64,000 nucleotides of DNA. Origin: Furcasterigmium furcatum (Eukaryota; Ascomycota; Sordariomycetes; Glomerellales; Plectosphaerellaceae). The stretch's first letter is position 1; every line of letters starts with the position of its first letter. Where the stretch lies: the NCBI GenBank assembly GCA_001599815.1, contig BCIA01000007.1:1302001-1366000 (forward strand), given 5' to 3'. The notes beneath the pieces were generated by a model that was not told where the DNA came from, ran no database searches, and was given only the letters and a program-made list of their open reading frames with translations. Of this stretch, positions 55,149 to 64,000 are shown piece by piece. The position numbers and the translations under genes are program-made.

Positions 55149-57898
55149 TGTGCATGAGCCGGTCTTGGGCTCGACCAGGGCATGGTAAGAGCCGGGAGTG
55201 AATCGTCAATAGAGAGGTCCGGGAGTAAAGGAGGAAAAGTTGCTGTCTCGGGGTGTTCCGCCGAAAGTATATGTGTGAGTGTGGAGTTGAGTCGTCTGTA
55301 GTGTCGGCATTTGAGCCCGACACTTGCTTGACTTCGGCGACTCGCCCCGGGCCGAGTCAGTACTTGTACCAGCTCATGTGCCGGCCAGTTTCAACGGATG
55401 CAGAGTTATGGCAACTCGCAGGAGGTCAAGCTTCCGCAACGCGGCTGGCTACGGCCCATGGAGCGAATTTGGGTCTCAATGCTCTTGTCCACGTCAATCA
55501 TTGACACCCATGGATGGCTTCAACTTGTCTCGCAACGTCGTCAGTACCCGGCAGGGTACCATCCATAGTCTTTCCGTTTTCTTAGCCCTTCTGACGGGCT
55601 ACTCAGCCGTGGACGAGTTGCCACGACGAACCGCCCAGCGATGAAGAAGAAGCGGCAGAAACGGAAAAGTTGCTCGTGAAGGAGAGAGCGCGTGTGAATT
55701 GGCTTCAGGTGCTTGGCCGGCGATGACGCAGTGCCGGCTAGACTCCAACAAGCAACTCTTATGAGATCCTTTGTCAACTTACACCCCCAGACCGCTGGTG
55801 ACAGTGTTCTAAATATTACGGAGGGATGTATCCAGGCCCAACCATGGATGCCTCCTGGCATTTGCCAACCTGAGGCATCACGTGATTAATGGCCCTTACT
55901 TACCTAAGCGATAGGAAGGAGCGTGGAGCTTCGGCAGAAAAGCGGCGCCTCCAAAAGAGTGGGGCGCCTACTTATTTGTTAGCTTTTTGAGATCGCAACA
56001 AAATTTCCAACCTTCTTCTTCTCCCATCCTCTCCCAACTTGGGAATCCCAACCCCCAAAGCTCGACGCAACGAGTCGGTCAAGTAAGTCAATTGCTTCTT
56101 CTTCTTCTGCACATTGCTTCCCTCCTCTGCTTCCTGATGACAACCCAAACCGAAAATTCAAACTAGAGTCTTTGACCTCAAGGAATGAAAACTCAGTTTT
56201 AGCACGTCAGTCTGATCTGGCAGCTTCAACACCCGTTTCTCTTCGATTTGCATGCGCGCAAGCTCGACAGAAGGCTGACCAAAGCTCTAGGTGACCGAGG
56301 GGTCCATCCCGTTCCGATTCAGGCGCGAATTTTGCTCTGATCGTCGCGTCCGCCGCCCAGCTGGTGCCCATCACCAGGTAAGCTTCTATTTCGTGCCTCC
56401 AATCCTCCCTCCCTCCGCCCCCGAACCTGATGATCAATTTATCATACTTCGTATGTTGGAATTACCGACTGAACGTCATTGAAGATAAAAATGGCTGTTT
56501 CTGATTGTTCACCCACTGCTCTTGCTCGTCTCGCAATCTCTCGTTTCGATCAAGTTGCTAACATACACTCTAGCTTCCAGTCGACAAGGTACATACCAAC
56601 ACTCCCTCCTCTCGTCAACGCCTCGTCGGGGTCGATCTACATGATGAAATGGCACTGGGCTCCGAGAGTACTCCAAAGGGGGCTCTAGCATGAGCGACAA
56701 GCCACTTTGCGGCAGGCCTAGAAAACCTCGCCCACTGATTCTCGACGTCCTTGACGCGGCGTTGTGGAGGTGCATTGCGGAGCAACAAATGCTGACCCGG
56801 CATCTCCAGTGTCGAATGTGCTTCCAAGCTCCCTCCGAGACTGATATGTTCGCATCCAGCTCGTTTGCTTTTGGTAAGGTTCAGCCCTCTTTTTCTTCCG
56901 TCTTGCTTTGTGATGAACACAGATGACGAGTCTGATTCGGATCTTCCGATGCAGAAACATTTTTACCTACCATTCATGCATTTCCTGATATAGCACCTCT
57001 TCTCCCTGTTTCCTGCTGCTCTGGTCTGGATGCCGGCTAACAACTTCTCAAGATGTCTCGCCTCTTCGCCCGCCCTGCAACAGGTGTGCTATTGTGCATG
57101 ACCCGAGACTGTAAGTCGAGATTTTTTTTCTGCAACATCACCAGGCTCCCGCCACCCCGTTCCAATGATGAACGTAAAAACAAATAGACAAGCATATGTC
57201 AGAGCCTAACGGCAGGGCTGACAACGTTTTTAACCCACTGATTCCACACCTCTCTTCGTCACTGTCGCGTGCCCATTCAGACCCCGACTGACTCGAGACA
57301 GAACCACAGGAATCGCGTTCATCCCTCGCCAGTACACTTCATCACATCTTGGAGCCAGGTTAGTCGCATCCACCTCTGTTCCTTCATCCCTCCCCGCCCC
57401 AAGCCTATATGATGATCCCAATATTATCACGACGGTCTCCATAGCTCATGGCATTGATGAGACAGCCCTTGACAAGGCACCCGTACTGAAAATGGCTTTT
57501 CCCCCCTTTTTCTCGTTTTCTCGTGGTACGGAAGAAGCAAGCTGCTAACCAGCTTTCAGCTCTTATTGTGTTGATGTGTCCAAGATTGCTCAGCTAGGAC
57601 GAGTTCTGCTTCGAGCAGCGGTAGCCACGTAGTCAGCGTGATCCCAACATGGGACGCGATACAATACAAAATATTTTGAGAAACATTATGCCGTCCCGTG
57701 TGACACTGTCTGCTACCTGTTCATCCCATCGCCGTGAAGTACATCCTGAAGTGCATGTGAAATCTGAGTGGTATTCTAGGACTGAAGAATATTCGTCTAT
57801 CCAAGGGGTATCAACAAGAAAAAAACCTGTAATCCAAACCCACCCAACGCCCCATTGTAATGCCCGCCGCCGTCATTATTTTCACACTTCCATGATCA
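55149..57898. other. Gene-poor 2.7 kb with a possible small spliced gene
   Basis: Contains the regulator's promoter on the left, and on the right several plus-strand intron-like stretches (for example CACCAG/GTAAGC near 56378 and CTAAC...CTCTAG near 56560-56575). Apart from the candidate at 56690 no protein gene is supported. Confidence 0.4.
56690..56994 (+). CDS. Candidate small protein (about 85 aa)
   Basis: ATG at 56690, directly after an acceptor-like CTCTAG. Exon 1 runs to 56872 or so, ending TTTTG before GTAAGG; the second exon starts after ACACAG near 56921 and ends in TAG near 56992. The joined product starts MSDKPLCGRPRKPRPLILDV, has RCIAEQQMLTRHLQCRMCFQ in the middle and an acidic ESDSDLP segment near the end. 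The CRMC pair is suggestive but no family is recognised. Without RNA evidence this is a weak call. Confidence 0.3.
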
Positions 57899-60010
57899 TT
57901 ATAGCCGCTCGTAGGACGACCACACGAGGACGGCGATGGCGGTGAAGAGCGCCAAAAAGCTTCCCCTTCCATCCTTGGACGGACCGCCGCTGCCATTATC
58001 CGGCGTCGATGTCGCCGTGTACACCCCCGTCAAGTCAGCAGAGGTTGACGATGATGTGGATCTGACAGGCTCGGTAGCCTGTGTGTTGTCGCTCCTGGAC
58101 GACGATGTCGACAAGCGCGTCGCCAGCGGCCAGTCGCTCGACGCGTCGTACAGCACGCCGTTGATGATGACGCCTTCGCCATCCTTCAGCCTCTGCTTCT
58201 GCTGGTCGTTGCACGTCATGGCCGCATCCCGTACCCAGCACGTGGACCCGCGGAGGTCAGGTAGATCGTCCTCGTGCGCGGCCGTGTCATCGCCCTCGCT
58301 CGCAAAATTGGACAGGTCCACCTTGTCTCCAGTGGAAATAGCCGTGCCCAGGACAATGCGTGCGAAGACCTGAAATGCCGTCTCTGGCTGGTACGCCGGC
58401 ACCGAGTGACCGGCTTGGTAGATGCGGCTGAAGGAGAGATTGCCGTACTGGCGGACGACTCCGCCGATGTAGGAATCGTTGACGATGATGGGAGCATAGC
58501 CAGCGTCCCGAAACCGGCCACCGTACAAATCGGGACTCTGCCAGGCGATGGCCTCGGCAACCGCCTCGCCACCCATCCAATTGCAGATATAGTCTCGGTC
58601 TCCATAGAGGAGAGCGACACGGACACCCGCCTCTAGCAACGTACCGATACGGGGTAAGATCGGTCCGCGGACGTAGTCACCCGTCTCGAGGAATGCGCGC
58701 TGCACAACGCGGCTGATCGATGTGTAGTTCGTGACGGCGCCGATGGCTTGCTGAACCTCGGGAACGTTGAGGTACTCCAAGTAGGTGCTGGGAGGGAAAG
58801 AGTCCGGGCCCCTTCGACCAATGTCGTAGAAGCTGCGGCCAGACTCGGAAAAGGGCTCCAACGCGTCGTGGAAGCATTCGTTGTATGCATGTGCGCATTG
58901 GGAGTTAACAATGTTGACGGAGCCCGTGTTTTCGTGATCGTAGACGCTCTGCGCCGTGCGACAGCGGCTGATGAGCGCGAGACAGCCATTCTCGGCGTAG
59001 AGAGAAGCATTCGCCAGCTGGGCTCGAACAGAGCTCAGTCCCTGGAGACCGTACGTGTTGCCGATAGCATACGCAGGGTAGAATGGCATCTGCACCGCGT
59101 CGTCGACGCACCCATTCACGATGCCAAGGGAAGCCAGGTGTATCTCGAGGGTCGAATTGAGCAGTCGGGTGTTATTCTGCCGCATTTTGTTTTGCCGGGC
59201 CCAGACATCCATGAAGACGGGGCCGTACTTCCCGCCGTAGCTCTCAGCGAACAAGTTGACTCCGAGGGAGCTGGTGTTGGGCGGGCTGTACTCCGGGAAG
59301 TGGGCGAGGAAGCCCTGGAGAAGGTGCCAGACGGCTGTGGCGGCTTGGTCGGTAGTGTTGGCGGTGTTGGTGATATTATTAGAGCTGAACGTCCCGTTGA
59401 GGAAAGTGTAGGGGGGCTGTCCACTGGGGACTGGCTGGGGAGGGCGTATCTCGGTGTTGTTCAGGAAGTCGATGGAGCCATTCGTGGGCGTGTCGTAGGA
59501 GAAGCCGACCTGGTTGGGCTGGCAAGATAATGGTCAGCGGCGCGCGTCCAAGTCGGTGGAGAAAGAGGGACAACCCACCTGGTCGATGAAGAGCATGTTG
59601 GAGGCGCGATCCCAGCCCCATTCGTTGACGAGTGTCTCGTACTCGTCGAGACCCTTCTCGACAACGTCACAGGGGCCGACGCCACCGAACATGCCAAACA
59701 AAGAGCTCGCGCCAGGGCCGCCGTTGAGCCATATTGTCAGGAGGTCGGACTGCTGTCGCGCCTCAACGAACCAGAAGAAGAGGTTTGTCGGGTAGTCGCC
59801 GGGCACGTTGACCCAGCCAGTGTACTGCTTCTGGGTTTTGAAGGCCGTCTTGCATGTGCCGTCGGGGACCTTGTAGCTGATGGTGACGTTGTCATTGATT
59901 GGCGACCGGACTGTGGTCAGATTGACCTCCGAGGAGGGGTATTGCGCGGCGACAAGGCCCGGCGATGTCAAGGCTGCGAAGATGCAGAAGAGGTTTCTGT
60001 ATCGATGCAT
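57899..60010 (-). CDS. Secreted serine carboxypeptidase (S10), possibly GPI-anchored
   Basis: Two exons, 60010-59579 and 59518-57899, across a 60-bp intron; 683 aa. MHRYRNLFCIFAALTSPGLV is a signal peptide with likely cleavage after VAA. WLNGGPGASSLFGMF is the oxyanion-hole region, AESYGGKYGP holds the catalytic Ser, LLYGDRDYICNWMGGEA the catalytic Asp, and IYQAGHSVPAYQPE the catalytic His. Many Asn-x-Ser/Thr sites fit secretion. After about residue 530 comes a Ser/Thr-rich stalk, and the end FLALFTAIAVLVWSSYERL is hydrophobic with a short tail, compatible with a GPI signal or a membrane anchor. Role: extracellular or vacuolar peptide processing. An in-frame ATG at 60043 is rejected because it would precede the signal peptide with polar residues. 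Confidence 0.92.
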
Positions 60011-60580
60011 TGTTGTCGGCCCGCCGTCATGGTGGCACGGCATTCCTCCGAGCTGTCGGGATCAGGGTGGTTGGTCTAAGACATTGGCGACGATGTTGCG
60101 GGAGACAAGGAGGAGCATGCGCCGAGAACGCGGGGAGAGAGACACGATGACAGGATTTTGTTGTGGAAGGGCGGGAGTCTTGACCTCGTATCCCCGAGGC
60201 TCGCGGAAAGTCAGCCTTGATGTCTTGGCAGACGTCGCACTGCAGGAGGAGTCAGGACCTCCCGTCAGGAGCTTTGAACCTCCACTGCCGTCCGAGGGGC
60301 ACCGCACTCCACTGCAAAAGTGCCTCCTTAGTGGGCGGGGGCACCAACCGTCAGGCACCATGGGCCCTAAGGTTCGGATGAAACGGGGCTAGCGGCGCCC
60401 TGAGCGGGCCGCTAGTGCAAACTGTTTCCCCTGGCCGACTTTGTAAGCATGGATCTCAAAGTCCCGTCCGTTCTATTCTCGTCGTCGAAGAACACCAGCC
60501 ATCTAACCTCACCTCATCATCGCTATTAGCCCACACAATACTCGTACAGGGCGATCTCCATGCCATATAGTGACACATGC
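60011..60580. other. Intergenic, 570 bp
   Basis: Promoter of the carboxypeptidase gene and 3' flank of the next gene. Nothing else seen. Confidence 0.4.
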
Positions 60581-62603
60581 TTATCCGAGCCTCACCTTTG
60601 GCCACATCTTCAAACACTCCCTCAGGTCATGGCTCAACAAAGCCTCAACCGGCGGCCCCATTCCTCCGGCGCTGTTCCCATCGCCAATTGACCCAATCAC
60701 CGCAGCTACAAGGCTCGCCATGGCCAGCGCAGCAGCGGGCGAAATGGCCTCCGTTTCTGTCCCGTCCTCCTCGCCGTGATTGCCGCTTTGCATAAGCGCC
60801 TCGAGGTCCTCGCGGCGCATGCCGCCCTTGTCGGACCACTGCTTCCAGTTGTCCAGAGCTGAGATAACAGCAAGCGCCAGGGAGCTATCAAGAACGAGAG
60901 CATGCAGCAAGGGGCCGAGATGGGGCTTAACGACGGTCATGATCGGGTTGGCGCTGAAGCTGCCCGGCCTGATGCGCGGCATGGCCGCAGGCTCAAGCGT
61001 ATCAGGCCCCTTCGAGGAATCGGATCCGGAGATGGTGAACAGCCGAGACGTCCTTTCGTTCTGCTGAAGCCATCGCAGGGCATGGGGCGCGAACTGTGCC
61101 GGCGACCATTTCGACGAGTGAATGGCGTCGAGGCGCTGGGCTTCCTTGGCCTGCACGGAAGCACGCATCGCTTCTCTGTCTGTTGTCCAGCGTCAGTCTT
61201 CTGGCTGATGTCGTTCTCAAGATGGGCAACTCACGGTCTTCCAGCCGCTGCATGCCCTCCCGCTGCATCCTTTCTCGCACCGCGCGCTGTCGATCCTCGG
61301 GCTTCATCCGAGACTCCTTTTCCATCTCGTAACGCTGCTCCCTCAGCCTCTTGTTCAGAAGCTCCACGCTCCTCAGGCCATTATCATCGCTGCTCGCCGT
61401 GGATCGCCACTCAGGGGTGACGGACGAGTCGACAAGGCCCAGCATCTCGAGAACACCGCACGGGAGGGAGTCTTTCCTGCAGAAGCTCACGACAGGCTCG
61501 GGGATGCGGTAGCTCCAGAGCACGGTGCCGGGTGTGGTTCCGTAAGCGGTGGCCGCGGAGGCGAACCAGGTGCCAGCGGTAGTCCCGGGATAACTGATTA
61601 AGTGATTGATAGAAATCCCTTCAACGTAGGGTGGCGGGAGGTCTTCCTCGTAGGAGGGCGCGCTATCAAGACCCAGGGTTTGCGTGGAAGTAGATGGACC
61701 GCCGGAAGGGCCGGCGGTGCTCGCTTCATACGTGCTCTCATGGTGAGCTGTGACGAGGCCTTGATCTGAAATCTTGCAGACAATGGCTACCGAGGTAGGG
61801 GCTTCGGATGTCTCTGCCGCTGTAGCAGCCGGGGCCTTGCTGGATGTTGCCGTTGCCTTGACATCGTCAACGGACGGCGGGGGCTTCGTCTTGCCTTGGT
61901 CATGCCCGGGAACCGCATCATGCCCGGCCGTACCACCGGCAGTAGAGACGGGCAAGCGAACCCAGTACGGCGGCAGAGAGGTGTGGTCCCTCGTCGTCCA
62001 CTCACTGGACCACGTAACTGAAAGACTCAGATGGCCGTCGGAATCATCCAAAGGCGCAATCGTCAGGGCCTTGCCATTACCCACGGGGCTGCGCATCAGA
62101 CAGCAACCGACCGGAGTCCAGAGTCCCGCACTCCGAAGTAATGTCCATCCTCTCGGATCAGGGATGGCGCCGAGGTCGAGCAGATAGCAGACCAGGTCTT
62201 CGAGATCGACTTCGCACTGCGGCTGGCGGAGCTGGTCGGAGTACTCGATGCGCTGTGTTCGCACGCCGACGGCGGTTGTCCGCCAGTTGAAGACGGTCCA
62301 CGAGCCGCCGGGAACGGCGCTCGGGTGTGGCGACAGCGACCAGTACGCGGAGCGAGAGGTCGAGGGGTGAGAGCGGTGATGCGGAGTGACGGCGTACCGA
62401 GGAAGGTCAACTTCGATGGTCCGGTTCACGATGTCCGACCGAGTGAGGGCCGTGAGACGGGCAGAGCGGAGGATACGGCGGATGCGGGAGAGAGCAGCCA
62501 CAGTGACCACCGTGTTATAGAGGATTGGGAGAACGCCGAGGACGGCGAGGGGTACACCGATGTAGGTGATGATGTCGGAGGCGGAGTTGTGGTCGTCGGC
62601 CAT
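60581..62603 (-). CDS. Hypothetical membrane-anchored fungal protein (655 aa)
   Basis: Two exons, 62603-61235 and 61179-60581, across a 55-bp intron; phases sum to 655 aa. Near the start, IGVPLAVLGVLPILYNTVVT is a clear transmembrane helix, followed by a basic stretch (LSRIRRILRSARL). WTVFNWRTTAVGVRTQRIEY and VCYLLDLGAIPDPRGWTLLR are conserved-looking soluble segments. A Ser/Thr/Pro-rich linker and a charged helix with many Arg, Glu and Met (MQREGMQRLED) follow. The second exon has two hydrophobic stretches (ALVLDSSLALAVISALDN and AAALAMASLVAAVIGSIG). I have seen such proteins annotated only as hypothetical in filamentous fungi and cannot name a function. Confidence 0.75.
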
Positions 62604-63558
62604 CTTGATGTCGACAAGTGAAGATGAACGGGGAGCTCGGTGGTTGTTGTCCGATCTGGGTGCCGATCTTCTGAGCCTCTACCAAGAGGTCTTTGCACTC
62701 AAGCCAACCACAATCCAGTCGATGGGGTTCCTTTTCAGACAGACTTCATGTTGCTGTCGACATCCCTCGGTCATCAAGAAGTAAGGTAGCGGAGATGGAA
62801 ATGTGAGGTTCTCGCGACCCCTGAACTAATCCGAGGGTACGCCTCAGCCGCACCCATGGCGCGCCGGGCTAACCCAATAGAGACCAGCCACAGGCTTGAT
62901 TTTCTCTCATGATTGACGATCGTTCTTCAGTCATCGGTCTTCCTTCCCCGGACCTCGAAGAGGAGGTGAGGTTTTTCATTCTGGAATGGGGGAAGAGTCC
63001 TTTACCCGAATAGGAAGAGCCCAGCGGAGTATCGCCACAGTTGTGGTGTGGTGGTGGTCTTGGGCCGGGGATTGCGGGTGTGCACGCTGCATCATCCTGC
63101 CACTGGGAAGAGAAAGGACAAGATCGATAATCAACGCGACAACAATCAAGGCAAGCCGCAAGACAATCAAATTACTCTCATCCGAATCTCACCAAATGAG
63201 TCACCGGTGAGTTTGAAGATCCCCTGCTCAAGTCTCGTGGACTCGTGGTTTACTCAGCGAGGATGACGGCGTGCGAAACTCCAGCCAAAAACTGAGCATT
63301 CATTCACGCTGAAGATCTCCATCCCCAGATGCTGTCAGACTGTCAGATACGGAGTTGTCGGCCGGGCTTAGCTTAACAGCGAATGGCGCTTGCCACCCTC
63401 AGTCCGACTTCAGTATGTAGCGGTTTGTATGTATGGCAGGAGACTCAGAAATCATTCCATGTAACTATTTAAAGAGACTGGAAGCCATCCTCTCGTCTCA
63501 CTTGAAGCGCAACGAACATCCCAATACAAGCATTCAATCACTCACCAATACCATTACG
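62604..63558. other. Divergent promoter region, 955 bp
   Basis: Between the membrane protein gene (minus) and the last gene (plus). A TATTTAAA sequence at about 63467-63474 lies about 85 bp before the plus-strand ATG and may be its TATA box. No gene supported. Confidence 0.4.
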
Positions 63559-64000
63559 ATGGCTCCAGTCACTTTCTACCTCGTTTCTCTCAACTCTGAG
63601 GCCGCCACCGATGGCTTCATCTCAGTCCTGAAGGGACTCCCGCCCACCGAGAGACCCCTATGGGTCGCCGCCTGTCAACACTGGATCCACGAGCCGCACT
63701 TCTCGGTAGAAGCCCTGGCGGGATCGGGCGACACCCTGAAAGACTGGAACTATCTTATTGTCTTCGAGGGAAGTCCTGGGCTTCCTGCCGCCGTCGACCC
63801 GCACGTGTCATCGACGTGGTCCATCACCGCCGAGGTTCAAGATGACATGATCAGCACTCTTTCTGAGCGTAAGGCCGCCATGGCATCCGGAACCCCTCCG
63901 GGTTTGCCAGACGGCTGGTCCGCCAGCAACCACGATGGCATCGACTCTGCCGCGACCGTCGACGGTGTTGAGATATCTCTCCATACGACATCCCGCCCCT
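63559..64000 (+). CDS. Hypothetical protein, 5' part (runs off the window)
   Basis: ATG at 63559 (MAPVTFYLVSLNSEAATDGF); the frame stays open to the last base, giving at least 147 residues. Segments FISVLKGLPPTERPLWVAAC, QHWIHEPHFSVEALAGSGDT and LKDWNYLIVFEGSPGLPAAV look like a conserved compact fold. No signal peptide and no catalytic motif recognised. It resembles small hypothetical proteins of filamentous ascomycetes that I cannot name. A TATTTAAA box and a clean CCATTACGATGG start context support the start. Confidence 0.7.
   Translation, partial: MAPVTFYLVSLNSEAATDGFISVLKGLPPTERPLWVAACQHWIHEPHFSVEALAGSGDTLKDWNYLIVFEGSPGLPAAVDPHVSSTWSITAEVQDDMISTLSERKAAMASGTPPGLPDGWSASNHDGIDSAATVDGVEISLHTTSRP

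Noticed and set aside
58748..59530. 260-residue plus-strand frame over the carboxypeptidase gene
   Set aside because: Antisense shadow of a gene with intact catalytic motifs.

Overview
This is a stretch of nuclear chromosome from a filamentous ascomycete of the Pezizomycotina, most likely a Sordariomycete. Genes are GC-rich and carry many short GT-AG introns (mostly 43-85 bp). They include a HAM-2/PRO22-type STRIPAK subunit, Gem1, CreC, a CreD-type arrestin, an SLM-type BAR-PH protein, a Clr5-domain protein and a Zn2Cys6 regulator. All exon structures were read by eye from splice signals and frame, and summed exon phases were checked for each multi-exon gene.

Region 1 (1-4.3 kb) is conserved: the 3' end of a STRIPAK gene faces a complete gem1.

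Region 2 (about 4.4-25.8 kb) is an accessory island between gem1 and creC. It encodes: a small unrecognised protein; a DUF3716-like cysteine-rich polyQ protein; two divergent paralogues that each appear to carry two Ku80 C-terminal (Ku_PK_bind-like) repeats; a SAP-like/proline-repeat/coiled-coil protein; a coiled-coil protein ending in a Cys-rich tail; a C2H2 / His-Me-finger endonuclease-loop / C2H2 protein divergent from a long coiled-coil protein; and two proteins sharing a putative OTU-like cysteine protease domain, one of them about 1213 aa. Several minisatellites lie between the genes. At least eight copies of a 20-22 bp hairpin (TACAATTG, 4-6 nt loop, CAATTGTA) were found here and none elsewhere in the window. 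Four copies sit in introns just after the 5' splice site.

Region 3 (25.8-43.9 kb) returns to core genes: creC (nine exons), a 5.4-kb stretch with no convincing gene, a creD/Rod1-type arrestin, an SLM1-type F-BAR/PH gene, a Clr5-ankyrin gene and a small hypothetical gene with an in-frame TAG.

Region 4 (44.3-55.1 kb) looks like a catabolic cluster: HpcH/HpaI aldolase, aspartate-type aminotransferase, D-amino-acid oxidase ending in SKL, amino-acid permease and a Zn2Cys6 regulator. These could import an amino acid, deaminate or transaminate it and cleave the oxo acid, partly in peroxisomes.

Region 5 (55.1-64 kb) has a gene-poor 2.7 kb with one possible small spliced gene, a secreted S10 serine carboxypeptidase with a C-terminal hydrophobic tail, a membrane-anchored hypothetical protein, and the 5' part of a hypothetical gene running off the window.
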